Source: Martelella mediterranea (GTDB taxonomy: Bacteria; Pseudomonadota; Alphaproteobacteria; Rhizobiales; Rhizobiaceae). Taken from it: 64,000 nt of DNA. The stretch covers positions 1 through 64,000 of the forward strand of contig NZ_SMAR01000008.1 of NCBI RefSeq assembly GCF_004342225.1, in the 5' to 3' direction. This document shows positions 36,310-47,892 of this stretch, piece after piece; position 1 is the first letter of the stretch, and each line of letters begins with the position of its first letter. Under the pieces are notes generated by a model that worked only from the letters and a program-made list of their open reading frames with translations, had not been told where the DNA came from and searched no databases. Both the position numbers and the translations under genes were made by a program.

Positions 36310-37401
36310 ATGAAGAGATCATTCCGCGCCCGCTTTACCCTTTTTCTGACAGCCATGCTGCTTGCCGGACATGCCTATGCCGTAGACGGCGGAACAATAG
36401 GGCTGGTGACCCCACTCAGCGGCGACTACAGCATTCTGGGCAAGCAGCTCGCCGAGGGTGCTCAGTTGCAGGCCAGTCATTCCGGCGCCGTTGTAACGGT
36501 CATCGATGAGAGCTGCGAAGAAGGCAGTGGCGTGGCCGTCGCAGACCAGCTGATTGCCGCCGGCGCTGAAATCGCAATTGGTTTCATGTGTTCGGCAACC
36601 CTGCGCAGCGCCCTTCCCATACTGAAGGATGCTGGCATCCCGGCGATTACCGTTTCGGTCCGCTCAACACCACTGATGGAAGAAGCATTAAAGGCAGGAT
36701 GGCCACTCTACCGCATGGCACCAAGCCAGAAGGATGAAGCGGACGAACTGACGGAAATCATCATGTCGCAATGGGCTGACAAGCCCGTTGCCCTTCTTGA
36801 TGATGGCACCATCTACTTCCGTGAACTTATCAACGCCGTCAGAAACCGGATCGAGGAACGCGGGCTAAAACCGGTGATCGTTGACACATTTCGCCCTGCG
36901 CAGGAGCAGCAGGCCGCTCTTGTCCGTCGACTGGAACAGGCAGGCGCCACCCATATACTGATTGGCGGTACGCGCAACGATACGGCCATCATTGCACGCG
37001 ATGCAGCACAATCCGGCGCAAGTCTGACGATTCTTGGAGGTGATTCCCTCAGAGCGCCAGATGAACCTGTAAAACTTGAAAACGGCATATTGGCTGCCGC
37101 ACTGCCGGAATTCGCCACCCTGCCCCCGGCAGCTGAGATCAGCGAAGATGCACAACAAGCCGGGATTAATGCCGAAGGTTACGTTGTTCCCGGCGCTGCG
37201 GCGGTTCTGGTCGCCACTCAGGCGCTGAACGCCGCTGATAGCGAAGAAACTGATATCGAGAAAATACTACAGACCCGACACTTTGATACGCCCTTGGGGC
37301 CGGTATCCTTCACGCCTGAACATGAACTTTCAGATAATCCGTTGATGCTGCTGTCATGGCAGAACGGCCAGTTTGTCCCCATCTTTGACACAGACGAATG
37401 A
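36310..37401 (+). CDS. Orphan periplasmic ABC substrate-binding protein, branched-chain amino acid type
   Basis: 363 aa with a signal peptide of about 24 residues (AYA-V cut). The mature part has the two-lobe type I periplasmic-binding fold (TIGLVTPLSGDYSILGKQL, then a repeated Rossmann pattern) seen in Leu/Ile/Val-binding proteins. No permease or ATPase gene is adjacent, so it may feed a distant transporter or act as a sensor. The ligand is unknown. Confidence 0.8.
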   Translation: MKRSFRARFTLFLTAMLLAGHAYAVDGGTIGLVTPLSGDYSILGKQLAEGAQLQASHSGAVVTVIDESCEEGSGVAVADQLIAAGAEIAIGFMCSATLRSALPILKDAGIPAITVSVRSTPLMEEALKAGWPLYRMAPSQKDEADELTEIIMSQWADKPVALLDDGTIYFRELINAVRNRIEERGLKPVIVDTFRPAQEQQAALVRRLEQAGATHILIGGTRNDTAIIARDAAQSGASLTILGGDSLRAPDEPVKLENGILAAALPEFATLPPAAEISEDAQQAGINAEGYVVPGAAAVLVATQALNAADSEETDIEKILQTRHFDTPLGPVSFTPEHELSDNPLMLLSWQNGQFVPIFDTDE

Positions 37402-37460
37402 AATATGTGGCTTTCTGTGCTTACAAGGCAGCGCCCGAATGAGACTCAAGGAACAGAGCA

Positions 37461-38126
37461 TTGAAAAGACCCCTGCGCATCGCGCCTTCCATCTTGTCAG
37501 CTGACTTTTCGAACCTGGGACCAGAAGTCAGATCCGTCGTTGCCGACGGAGCAGACTGGATCCATCTCGACATCATGGATGGCCACTTCGTACCCAACAT
37601 CACATTTGGCCCCGCGGTGGTGAAATCGCTGCGCAAGTACACCGACGCGATTTTCGACTGCCACCTCATGATTGAGCCGGCCGATCCGTTCATCCCGGCC
37701 TTTGCTGAAGCCGGATGCGACTACATCACCGTGCATGAAGAAGCCGGGCCGCATCTGCACCGCTCACTGCAAAACATCCGCAACCTGGGCAAGAAAGCCG
37801 GTGTTGCACTGAACCCGGCAACGCCGGTTTCCATGATTGAACATGTGATTGATGATCTCGACCTGATCCTGATCATGACGGTCAATCCTGGCTTTGGCGG
37901 ACAGAAATTCATTCCGGCAACGCTGGAAAAAATCCGTCAGGCCAATGCGCTGATTGGCGACCGTCCGATTGAGCTTGAAGTCGATGGCGGCATCGCACCT
38001 GATACGGTTGGTGCCGTGACCGAGGCTGGCGCCAATGCATTGGTGGCTGGCTCAGCAATCTTTGGCCGTGCAGAAAACGGTAGCTACGCGCCATCAATCA
38101 AAGCCTTGCGCGATGCCAGCAAATAA
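37461..38126 (+). CDS. rpe: Ribulose-phosphate 3-epimerase
   Basis: 221 aa, beta/alpha barrel. The metal- and substrate-binding residues are in IAPSILSADF, DWIHLDIMDGHFVPN, CHLMIEP and MTVNPGFGGQ. The start is TTG at 37461 with AAGGAACAG 8 nt upstream; no ATG is available before the barrel begins. It lies 60 nt after the binding-protein gene on the same strand, and 60 nt before the DUF2259 gene. Confidence 0.95.
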   Translation: MKRPLRIAPSILSADFSNLGPEVRSVVADGADWIHLDIMDGHFVPNITFGPAVVKSLRKYTDAIFDCHLMIEPADPFIPAFAEAGCDYITVHEEAGPHLHRSLQNIRNLGKKAGVALNPATPVSMIEHVIDDLDLILIMTVNPGFGGQKFIPATLEKIRQANALIGDRPIELEVDGGIAPDTVGAVTEAGANALVAGSAIFGRAENGSYAPSIKALRDASK

Positions 38127-38186
38127 AGCGTGTCCGGCATCCGCCCTGGCGGACTGACAAGCTGAAGTCACCGGAGGAGAGACCCC

Positions 38187-38909
38187 ATGCATTTTGCCCG
38201 CAATACAATTGCAGCCATTTTCCCGGCGATGGTCGCCTTTATGGCGACACCATCAGTTGCGGGTGATTTCGCGACTTTCACACCGCTCGGTTTTTCAGAG
38301 AGCGGTGATGTATTTGGGTTTGAGGAATTCGGAATCGAAGACGGTTCCGGCTTCCCGTATTCGAATATATACTTCCTTGACACTGAGCGTGACGCTTTCC
38401 TTGAAGGAACGCCGATCCGCGCGCGCATTGAAGATGAGAACGCAACGATCAGCGACGTTCGCGCTCAGGCCGTCAGTGAAGCATTGGATCGCATTCAGGA
38501 ATACCGTCTGCTGAACCATCCCGGCACGCTGGCCGCTTTCAGCCCGGTGACCGAGATGAGCGCCAACCCGGACGAGACCACATATCGCGCGCACCCAAAC
38601 CTTGCGGATGAATACACGCTCTTACTTGAAGACTTCGCGCTTGACCCGACTTCAGCATGCGCTGCTGTGACACCGGATGCCAGAGGCTTCCGGCTCAGCC
38701 TGACCCAAGGTGAGGGGGATGTGCAGCTTCTGCATGAAGACAACCGCATTCCGACAAGCCGCAATTGCCCGACCGGTTACCGCCTTGGCGGCGTGATGAC
38801 CTATCGAAGTGCTGAAAATGAAACGCTCCATGTGGCGTTGATAACAGTTCTTTCCCATGGCTTTGAAGGGAGCGACGGTCGCTGGATCGCCCTGCCCTTC
38901 ACTCCATAA
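38187..38909 (+). CDS. DUF2259 domain exported protein
   Basis: 240 aa with a signal peptide of about 25 residues (SVA-G cut). The N-terminal mature phrase FATFTPLGFSESGDVFGFEEFGIEDG and the C-terminal VALITVLSHGFEGSDGRWIALP are the DUF2259 pattern of alphaproteobacterial secreted proteins of unknown function. Possibly co-transcribed from rpe into purB. Confidence 0.85.
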   Translation: MHFARNTIAAIFPAMVAFMATPSVAGDFATFTPLGFSESGDVFGFEEFGIEDGSGFPYSNIYFLDTERDAFLEGTPIRARIEDENATISDVRAQAVSEALDRIQEYRLLNHPGTLAAFSPVTEMSANPDETTYRAHPNLADEYTLLLEDFALDPTSACAAVTPDARGFRLSLTQGEGDVQLLHEDNRIPTSRNCPTGYRLGGVMTYRSAENETLHVALITVLSHGFEGSDGRWIALPFTP

Positions 38910-39002
38910 CTATCCGGAAAGACACGATCCAGCTGCAAAGATTGTTTTCCGCAGCGGACTTTGCTAAGCGCTTTTTCAACATCAGCTTGAAGGACGACCC
39001 TT

Positions 39003-40310
39003 ATGATCCCGCGCTATTCCCGCCCGCAAATGACTGCCATCTGGAGCCCGGAAACAAAGTTCCGTATCTGGTTCGAGATCGAAGCACATGCCTGCAACGC
39101 GCTGGCGGAAATTGGTGTCATTCCGGAAAGCGCAGCGAAAACCATCTGGGAAAAGGGGAGTGCCGCAGAGTTTGATGTCGCCCGGATCGACGAAATCGAA
39201 GCGGTCACCAAACACGACGTCATCGCATTTCTGACCCATCTGGCTGAAATCGTCGGTCCTGACGCCCGCTTCGTTCATCAGGGCATGACCTCCTCGGACG
39301 TGCTTGACACCTGCTTCAACGTTCAATTGACCCGCGCCAGCGACATCCTTCTGGATGACTTGGATCAGCTTCTGGCCGCTTTGAAACGCAGGGCATTCGA
39401 ACACAAGGACACGATCACGATTGGCCGTTCGCATGGCATTCATGCCGAGCCAACCACATTCGGGATCAAGCTGGCTCAGGCTTATGCCGAGTTTTCGCGT
39501 TGCCGCGAACGCCTCGTTGCAGCGCGCGAAGAAATTGCCACATGCGCAATTTCCGGCGCCGTCGGCACTTTTGCCAACATTGATCCGCGCGTCGAAGAGC
39601 ATGTTGCTGCTGCCATGGGTCTGAAGGCAGAACCTGTGTCCACCCAGGTTATTCCCCGTGACCGCCACGCTATGTTCTTTGCAACGCTGGGTGTGATCGC
39701 TTCCTCCGTTGAGAGGCTGTCGGTCGAAATACGGCATCTTCAACGCACAGAGGTTCTGGAAGCGGAAGAATACTTCTCACCGGGTCAGAAGGGTTCTTCT
39801 GCCATGCCACATAAGCGCAATCCGGTGTTGACGGAAAACCTCACTGGACTGGCGCGTATGGTTCGCGGCTATGCCATGCCAGCCATGGAGAATGTGGCGC
39901 TCTGGCATGAGCGTGATATTTCCCATTCCTCGGTCGAGCGCATGATTGGACCGGACGCCACAGTCACGCTTGATTTCGCGCTGGGCCGCCTGACCGGCGT
40001 CATCGACAAACTTGTCGTTTATCCCGAGCATATGCTGAACAACCTGCACAAATTCCGTGGCCTTGTGCACTCGCAGCGCGTTCTGCTGGCACTGACTCAG
40101 GCTGGTGTTTCGCGTGAAGATGCTTACCGCCTGGTACAGCGCAACGCGATGAAGGTCTGGGAAGAACAGAAGGACTTTCTCGAAGAGCTTCTTGCCGACG
40201 AGGATGTCCGCAAGGCACTCAGCGAAGAGCAGATACGCGAGAAATTCGATCTCGGCTACCACACCAAGCACGCGGATACGATTTTCCAGCGCGTTTTCGG
40301 CGAAGCCTGA
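39003..40310 (+). CDS. purB: Adenylosuccinate lyase
   Basis: Catalyses two beta-eliminations in purine synthesis, giving AMP and the SAICAR product AICAR. 435 aa, with the lyase-family signature GSSAMPHKRNP around 260, HQGMTSSDVLDT near 95, and GRSHGIHAEPTTFG around 140. Size is normal for the bacterial enzyme. Its start has AAGGACGACC upstream. A small RBBP9-like hydrolase gene follows by 36 nt. Confidence 0.96.
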   Translation: MIPRYSRPQMTAIWSPETKFRIWFEIEAHACNALAEIGVIPESAAKTIWEKGSAAEFDVARIDEIEAVTKHDVIAFLTHLAEIVGPDARFVHQGMTSSDVLDTCFNVQLTRASDILLDDLDQLLAALKRRAFEHKDTITIGRSHGIHAEPTTFGIKLAQAYAEFSRCRERLVAAREEIATCAISGAVGTFANIDPRVEEHVAAAMGLKAEPVSTQVIPRDRHAMFFATLGVIASSVERLSVEIRHLQRTEVLEAEEYFSPGQKGSSAMPHKRNPVLTENLTGLARMVRGYAMPAMENVALWHERDISHSSVERMIGPDATVTLDFALGRLTGVIDKLVVYPEHMLNNLHKFRGLVHSQRVLLALTQAGVSREDAYRLVQRNAMKVWEEQKDFLEELLADEDVRKALSEEQIREKFDLGYHTKHADTIFQRVFGEA

Positions 40311-40346
40311 ACCATTCAAAAGACACGAAGAACCTGAAGCGCAGCC

Positions 40347-40898
40347 ATGAAAGCGTCCGAAGCAGATATCCTCATCGTTCCCGGTTTCAAGAATTCCGGG
40401 CGAAACCACTGGCAGTCCCGCTGGGAGAGAAATCTGGCATCTGCACGGCGTGTTGAACAGAAGTCCTGGGAGAAGCCGGAACGTGACGATTGGGTCGCCC
40501 GTCTGACGACCCATGTGAATGAAACAACCAGACCTGTCGTTCTGGTTGCTCATTCACTTGGTGTACCGGCTCTCATCCATGCGCTACCGCATTTTGATAA
40601 ACCCGTTGCCGGTGCGTTTCTCGTCGCACCACCCGAGGTCGACAATCCTAAGATCCGGCCGAAACATCTTATGACATTCGGCCCGTACCCGCGCGACCCC
40701 CTTCCCTTTCCATCCATTCTGATTGCAAGCAGTAACGATCCGTTTGGCAGCGTTGACCACGCTGGTGATATTGCCAATGCATGGGGATCACAGTTCTTCA
40801 ACATTGGTGAAGCCGGGCATATTGACGACAAAGCTGGATTTGGCCCCTGGCCTGAAGGAACGCTGATGTTCGGACGCTTTCTATCGCGCATCAAATAG
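40347..40898 (+). CDS. RBBP9/YdeN-type alpha/beta hydrolase
   Basis: 183-aa serine hydrolase. The family start DILIVPGFKNSGRNHWQSRW and the elbow VLVAHSLGVPA (nucleophile Ser) are clear, and the acid and histidine are in SSNDPFG and GHIDDKAGFG. The natural substrate of these small hydrolases is not known. Likely co-transcribed with purB, being 36 nt downstream. Confidence 0.85.
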   Translation: MKASEADILIVPGFKNSGRNHWQSRWERNLASARRVEQKSWEKPERDDWVARLTTHVNETTRPVVLVAHSLGVPALIHALPHFDKPVAGAFLVAPPEVDNPKIRPKHLMTFGPYPRDPLPFPSILIASSNDPFGSVDHAGDIANAWGSQFFNIGEAGHIDDKAGFGPWPEGTLMFGRFLSRIK

Positions 40899-41248
40899 CG
40901 AAGAATCGATTTGAAGCACCTTTAAAGAGAAAACTTGGTAAACACTGCCAGAAGGTGCACGCATCCCCGCAGAATATAACCGATCTCACGTGTTCAGGAG
41001 CCGCGAGTGCGGATCCTGTTACCGCATTTTTGCGGAAGGTACTTCCACATTTGATTGACATGTCATGCCGAACGATCCCACTATGACGTATGGGGAATTC
41101 GCAATATTCAATTTTGATCTGAATTCAGAAGGCGCAATCATCCCCAAATGGAGGAATCGGGAACAACACTTACAAGCTGCGCATTTAAGTTGACGAGGTT
41201 CTGCATAGCGCAACCGTAGAATATTTGCTTCGCATATAAGGATGGCTT
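40899..41248. other. Regulatory region before the GGDEF/EAL gene
   Basis: This 350-bp gap contains two adjacent hairpins (40995-41018, CAGGAGCCGC with GCGGATCCTG and loop GAGT; 41022-41035, CCGCA-TTTT-TGCGG) and the palindrome TGACATGTCA (41056-41065). No T-run follows the hairpins on the plus strand. No ORF, tRNA or known riboswitch is seen; the sequence does not resemble a c-di-GMP riboswitch. Confidence 0.45.
40995..41035. other. Two adjacent hairpins in a leader region
   Basis: The first stem has 10 paired positions with one mismatch and a GAGT loop. The second is 5 bp with a TTTT loop. They begin 213 nt before the GTG start of the c-di-GMP protein gene. They could end the preceding transcript or shape a leader; no T-run supports the former strongly. 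Confidence 0.45.
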
Positions 41249-43804
41249 GTGGAAGGCGCATCGACGTTAGATCTGTTGTTAAATAGCGTAAAACCAACCG
41301 CTGATGACCCTGAGACTTCGCCGGTTGCCTTTGTGTTGCTCGACCGGACGCGTTGGACGATCACGGCGGCGAACCAGTCCTTCAGACACTTTTGCACGCG
41401 TTCTCTGCCAGACGAATCGGACTTTCTAGAACTCATTCATCCCGACGATCGAAAACTTCTCAAAAACCTATTCGGATCGGCCTCGTTGCATTCCGGACCA
41501 AGCGCCCAAGCTGAGGTCCGGATCACATGCGGCAAAGAGGCCGACTGGCACTGGTGTCTGATAACGATATCAGAGCTGTCGGACGATAAGGGCGAGACAA
41601 CGTCCGTTCTTCTGCACCTTGTCGATATCGAACGACAGAAAAAGCAGCACGATACAGAAGCCAGCAGGGCACGCCGCTGGAACTATGCACTGGTTAGCTC
41701 AGGTCTCGGCGTATGGGACCATAACTATGGTACTGGAGAGAAGTTCTATTCCAGAACCTGGCGGATCATGCGCGGATTAGTCCCCGATGAACCACTTGAC
41801 TTTTCCACCGAGGAGGAATGGCTGCAAAATTTGCATCCACAGGACCGCGATTTTGTCCGCCAGGCAATTGCACAGCAACGCGATGGTAATCCTGATTACA
41901 TGAACTTCGAATATCGAGAGAGACATGCCGCTGGACACTGGATCTGGATCGAGTGTCGCGGTGACGCCGTAGAGTTTTTCGAAGATGGCAAACCCTCACG
42001 AATTGTCGGCACTGACAGAGATATTAGCGACAGAAAGACGAGTGAACTTCTGCTGGCCCGCACACGCCGACGACTCGAGCTGGCAGTTGAAACGTCGCAG
42101 ATCGGTGTTTTTGAACGTAATCTTGTGACGAATGAAGTCTCTATCGACGCCCGGATGGCGGAGATTTACGGCTTTGAAGACGCAAAAGACAAAGTCCCTG
42201 CCAGCCGCTTTGTAGCCCGTGTCCATCCAGATGATCTCGCCAATGTGATGCGACGGGCCCAAAAACTCACGGTGGATGGCCCTGCAATTACCGACCGGTT
42301 CCGCATCTACCGGGAAAATGACGGCGAGCTGCGCCATGTCCAGCATCGCGTGGCGATGTTCAGGACGGATGAGGGGGTGGAGACCTACATCGGCACCAAC
42401 TGGGATGTAACGGAAGAAACGCGGATGCGACAGGAGCTGTTAACCGCAAAACAGGTTGCAGAAGCGCGAAACTTTGAGCTTGATCGCGCGAAGTCGGATA
42501 TAGAACGTGCGGTTCATCACGATTATCTGACAGGCCTACCCAACAGAAGCTTCCTTGATGAAGAGCTTTCCAGACGCCTCGATATTGCGAAGCGTGACGA
42601 AACCAGGATTGCGCTGCTTCAATTCGATATCGACAATTTTCGCTCAATAAACGCGACTTATGGCCATGAAGCTGGCGATAAACTGCTTAAGCATGTGGCT
42701 AACACGCTGCTGAACATGAGTCGTCATAATGATTTCCTCGCCAGAATCAGCGGCGATGAATTCGTCATGATCTCAAACATGGATAGTAGCCGAAAAAGCC
42801 TGCTGCAATCAGCAGAACGCATACTTCTGGAGCTTTCAAAACCCATCCAGGTGGGAGGAAAAAGACTGAAAGCGACGGCAAGTATCGGCATCGCAACCAC
42901 ACAAGACTCAGATACCGAGCGGGCAGGTTCGCTCCTCCAGGATGCAGGTTCTGCACTCAGACGCGCCAAATCAGAAGGACCAAACCGTATCGCTCTGTTC
43001 AAACCCGACAAAGGCAGATCGGGGAACATGGCACAGGTCACTCCGGAAAACCTGATTGAAGCGATAGAAAAGGGCGCGTTCGTTCCCTACTATCAACCCC
43101 AGTTTGATGCCAAGACCCTCCGGCTTTGCGGCCTTGAAGCTCTTGCGCGCTGGAAGAAGCACGACGGCAGCATTGTCGAGCCAGCAAAATTCATTCCTCT
43201 GGCGGACAGTCTGAACCTGATGAACCAGATCGACAAAGCGATTATGGAAAAGGCGCTACAGGATAGCGCCCGCTGGAAGGCTCAGGGCTTTGATACACCG
43301 CGCATTTCGCTCAACATCTCTCCACGCAGATTGAGTGACCCTGGGCTCGTCACCTCGCTTCAGAAGCTGGACATCACCGGTCGGACATTGAGCTTTGAAC
43401 TCCTGGAGTCGATCTTTCTGGATCGTCAGGACGATATCAGTGCGTATAATCTGCGCGAAATACGCAAGCTCGGAATCGAGATCGAGATTGATGATTTCGG
43501 GACAGGCTACACATCCATTACCAGTCTGCTTCATCTCGCCCCGCAGGCGCTGAAAATCGCCCGAGAACTGGTGGTGCCCCTCACCCATTCGCGCGAGCAA
43601 CGCACAATCATTAAATCCATTATCGATATCGGCAAGGCACTGAACATACGCGTCGTTGCCGAAGGCGTTGAAACGAAGGAGCAAATCGAACTTCTGACAA
43701 GCCTCGGCTGCGACGTGCTGCAGGGGTTCGGGCTTGGAAGGCCGGTGCCTGCAGACCAAATCGAGAGGCTTTTAACACCTCTCGAAGACGGTCAGTCGCG
43801 CTAA
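41249..43804 (+). CDS. PAS-GGDEF-EAL cyclic di-GMP signalling protein
   Basis: 851 aa, soluble, with three PAS-like regions (about 20-125, 140-260, 275-395), a GGDEF domain (about 425-585) and an EAL domain (about 600-845). The active-site signature is S501-G-D-E-F505, differing from GGDEF only at the first glycine. The EAL domain has intact E630-A-L, then NISPRRL, EIDDFGTGYTS and AEGVET, so phosphodiesterase activity is likely. Whether the protein also makes c-di-GMP is open. Starts at GTG 41249 with AAGGAT upstream. PAS ligands are unknown. Solitary gene. Confidence 0.9.
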   Translation: MEGASTLDLLLNSVKPTADDPETSPVAFVLLDRTRWTITAANQSFRHFCTRSLPDESDFLELIHPDDRKLLKNLFGSASLHSGPSAQAEVRITCGKEADWHWCLITISELSDDKGETTSVLLHLVDIERQKKQHDTEASRARRWNYALVSSGLGVWDHNYGTGEKFYSRTWRIMRGLVPDEPLDFSTEEEWLQNLHPQDRDFVRQAIAQQRDGNPDYMNFEYRERHAAGHWIWIECRGDAVEFFEDGKPSRIVGTDRDISDRKTSELLLARTRRRLELAVETSQIGVFERNLVTNEVSIDARMAEIYGFEDAKDKVPASRFVARVHPDDLANVMRRAQKLTVDGPAITDRFRIYRENDGELRHVQHRVAMFRTDEGVETYIGTNWDVTEETRMRQELLTAKQVAEARNFELDRAKSDIERAVHHDYLTGLPNRSFLDEELSRRLDIAKRDETRIALLQFDIDNFRSINATYGHEAGDKLLKHVANTLLNMSRHNDFLARISGDEFVMISNMDSSRKSLLQSAERILLELSKPIQVGGKRLKATASIGIATTQDSDTERAGSLLQDAGSALRRAKSEGPNRIALFKPDKGRSGNMAQVTPENLIEAIEKGAFVPYYQPQFDAKTLRLCGLEALARWKKHDGSIVEPAKFIPLADSLNLMNQIDKAIMEKALQDSARWKAQGFDTPRISLNISPRRLSDPGLVTSLQKLDITGRTLSFELLESIFLDRQDDISAYNLREIRKLGIEIEIDDFGTGYTSITSLLHLAPQALKIARELVVPLTHSREQRTIIKSIIDIGKALNIRVVAEGVETKEQIELLTSLGCDVLQGFGLGRPVPADQIERLLTPLEDGQSR

Positions 43805-43911
43805 TTACGAGCTTCAGATGTTTAAGCCGTATTGCTCTCATTCCATCCTAACCGAAGCGGCTCTCACCCCGGAAGATCATCCCTAATAAGAAACTGTCGT
43901 GCGGCCAGAGA

Positions 43912-44670
43912 CTACGCTTTCCCGGCGAGCATTCTGCCAAGAGGACTGGTTTCGGGTATAGCGCGGTCCGGCAGCAGAAAATTGTAAAGATGAACAACGC
44001 AGGTTCTTTGCGTCGTTATATCCGCCAGCGTCATATCAGCATCATAGAGAAGCGAAAGCTGGCTGCAGTGCAAAGGATAGAACGTATCGATTGGCAAAAT
44101 CTCAGCTTCAAGCCCAAATGACTTTACCGCATGTGTGATCAGAGCCGGACCATACGTTCCCCACGGCATGGAGGTTGGATCGGCTGCCAAACCGATCGCC
44201 TTCTTGAGCATCAACTTGTGCCTTCTGGACTTCCTCTCCCATGGCGGAATAAAACTGCGGTCCAGAAAAACATCATTGAGATAGGCAACCAGACGACTGT
44301 CTGAAGGCGCCGCAAGCACAGCGCCGTTCACAGCCTTGTCATTCTCCCACCCGATCAGATAGTTACGCTCAGGCAAAGGTTTGAGACAATAAACATCAGC
44401 GTCGACATAAATACCAAGACCAGCACGTAAAATGCGATAGCGGTACTTATCGGACGCCAGCGCATAACTGCCGGTTTTGCCATGACTGACCAGTTCTGAC
44501 CGCTTCATGAGCTGTTCCGCATCAAAAAGCTCGACACCTTCTGGCAGATCAGTCGGCGGCTCATAGACGTGAAGCCGCACAGTGTAGCCATGCCTGACAA
44601 AAGATTTCAGGCATGCTGCGTGCACGGCACCAAGCCTGGGACCAAACCAGAACGCATTGATATCAACCAT
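43912..44670 (-). CDS. Glycosyltransferase with DXD motif (GT32-like)
   Basis: 252 aa, soluble. The start FWFGPRLGAVHAACLKSFVRHG and the metal-binding LGIYVDADVYCLKPLP (DAD) match the GT32/capsular-polysaccharide type of sugar transferase (TcdA/TcdB-like Gly_transf_sug fold). The sugar and acceptor are not evident. Just upstream of pyrG's 3' end on the same strand but with an independent context. Surface glycan synthesis is a plausible role. Confidence 0.8.
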   Translation of the reverse strand: MVDINAFWFGPRLGAVHAACLKSFVRHGYTVRLHVYEPPTDLPEGVELFDAEQLMKRSELVSHGKTGSYALASDKYRYRILRAGLGIYVDADVYCLKPLPERNYLIGWENDKAVNGAVLAAPSDSRLVAYLNDVFLDRSFIPPWERKSRRHKLMLKKAIGLAADPTSMPWGTYGPALITHAVKSFGLEAEILPIDTFYPLHCSQLSLLYDADMTLADITTQRTCVVHLYNFLLPDRAIPETSPLGRMLAGKA

Positions 44671-44721
44671 AACAGGCCCCGCCGGAAACGATATCTGGAC
44701 ACTTCAGCCAGCCGTTGGTCT

Positions 44722-46434
<1,713 letters not shown>

Positions 46435-46504
46435 TCAAACTGCAATGCCCGGCCTGTCCGCCCACCATTCGGCAGGAAGAAGAGCGGGCACAATCTCAAA
46501 GAAA

Positions 46505-46531
46505 ATCCGGCGGGCACACGGCCCGCCGGAT
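46505..46531 (-). terminator. Terminator after secG
   Basis: ATCCGGCGGGC and GCCCGCCGGAT form a perfect 11-bp stem with loop ACACG (read as CGTGT on the minus strand), followed on that strand by TTTTCTTT. Confidence 0.9.
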
Positions 46532-46553
46532 GAATTCTGGTTATGACCAGCGA

Positions 46554-46994
46554 TCAGTCGCCGGTGGGAACGCTGGTCGCGTTCGAATCCTGCTGCGGTG
46601 TGCTGACAGCCGGTGCTTCGGCCTCGCTTCCACCCGTCGTCGGAACGGTGGAGCTGTTTTCGGCAGGTGCTGCAGGTGAATCGGACGTAATCGAGCCGCC
46701 GAGCTGATTGAGAATCCCCTGACCATCGGTCTGGGCGTTCTGCTCGATCTGGTCGAGAATGTCGGAAGGGTTACCCTGATAACGCGCCAGGATGCCGAGC
46801 CCGAGCGAAGTAATGAAGAACAGCGTCGCGAGAATCGCGGTCGTCCGGGTCAAAGCGTTGGCTGTGCCACGCGCTGTCATGAAACCGGAGCCGCCACCGA
46901 TGCCGAGTCCACCGCCTTCTGAGCGCTGAATAAGAATGACACCGGCAAGCGCAACGACGATTATCAGATGTATTACGATCAGTACCGTCTGCAT
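46554..46994 (-). CDS. secG: Preprotein translocase subunit SecG
   Basis: Part of the SecYEG channel in the inner membrane. From ATG 46994 the product is 146 aa, with the SecG pattern MQTVLIVIHLIIVVALAGVI, RSEGGGLGIGGGSG and a second helix TTAILATLFFITSLGLGIL, then a Pro/Ser/Thr-rich tail of about 75 residues. Alphaproteobacterial SecG often carries such a tail. Upstream coding sequence to 47087 is not supported. Between pyrG and tpiA, the common alphaproteobacterial order. Confidence 0.92.
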   Translation of the reverse strand: MQTVLIVIHLIIVVALAGVILIQRSEGGGLGIGGGSGFMTARGTANALTRTTAILATLFFITSLGLGILARYQGNPSDILDQIEQNAQTDGQGILNQLGGSITSDSPAAPAENSSTVPTTGGSEAEAPAVSTPQQDSNATSVPTGD

Positions 46995-47112
46995 GGAAAT
47001 CCAATCCAGCCCCGTTTCCATCGGGGCAATTCGTTTTTCTGGCGTTTCTGTACATGAGCCGCGCGCGCAATCCAACCCTTTTTTCAAAGGGTATCAAAGG
47101 CAATATTGTACT

Positions 47113-47892
47113 TTATAGGCCAGTAAGGATTTCTTCATAGGCATGATAGATCGCCAGGAAATCGGCTGCCTTGAGGCTGGCACCGCCGATCAACGCCCCA
47201 TTGACGTGGGGAACCGACAACAATTCAGGCGCGTTTTGAGGTTTCACCGACCCACCATAAAGCAGCCGGATTGCCTCGCCGCGCGCTCCGAAACGCTCAA
47301 CCAGATCTGCACGCATCCGGGCGTGAACCCGTGCGACATCATCTGCTCCCGGCGTCTGGCCGGTTCCGATCGCCCACACCGGCTCATAAGCAACGATCGT
47401 ATTTTCAGCCGTGGCATCGGCCGGCATCGATTCATTTAATTGCCGGTGTATGACATCCATCGTTCGCCCGGCTTTGTGCTGGGCCCGTGTTTCCCCTATG
47501 CACACGATCGCCGTCAGGCCCTGATCATATGCCGCGCGCGCTTTCATAGACACGGTATAATTGTCTTCGCCATGCTCCTTGCGACGCTCCGAATGACCGA
47601 CGATCACATGCGTGGCAAAACAATCCCTGATCATTTCGGCCGAGATATCGCCGGTATGCGCACCCGTTCTGGCCTTCTGATGGCAATCCTGTGCACCGAC
47701 CAGAAGCTTTGTGTCCACGGTCAACGTCGTCGCCACATAAAGCAGCGTAGATGGTGGGCAGATCAGTGCATCAATCTTCTTTGACAACGGTCCGCTGACG
47801 CCATGTGCAATCGCCCTGATCTGATCCAGCTCGGAACGGGTGCCGTTCATTTTCCAGTTCCCGGCCACCATCGGGCGTATATCTGCAGCCAT
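47113..47892 (-). CDS. tpiA: Triosephosphate isomerase
   Basis: Glycolytic enzyme interconverting glyceraldehyde 3-phosphate and dihydroxyacetone phosphate. 259 aa: substrate lysine in AGNWKMNG near the N-terminus, histidine in VIVGHSERR, and the catalytic glutamate in [14 protein letters not shown]-terminal [13 protein letters not shown] completes the barrel. Same strand and order as secG and pyrG. No oddity seen. Confidence 0.96.
   Translation of the reverse strand: MAADIRPMVAGNWKMNGTRSELDQIRAIAHGVSGPLSKKIDALICPPSTLLYVATTLTVDTKLLVGAQDCHQKARTGAHTGDISAEMIRDCFATHVIVGHSERRKEHGEDNYTVSMKARAAYDQGLTAIVCIGETRAQHKAGRTMDVIHRQLNESMPADATAENTIVAYEPVWAIGTGQTPGADDVARVHARMRADLVERFGARGEAIRLLYGGSVKPQNAPELLSVPHVNGALIGGASLKAADFLAIYHAYEEILTGL

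Noticed and set aside
36310-37401. Complete ABC amino-acid importer
   Set aside because: Only the binding protein is present; neighbours are unrelated.
40899-41248. c-di-GMP riboswitch upstream of the GGDEF/EAL gene
   Set aside because: The two hairpins do not show the conserved loop and internal motifs of known c-di-GMP riboswitch classes.
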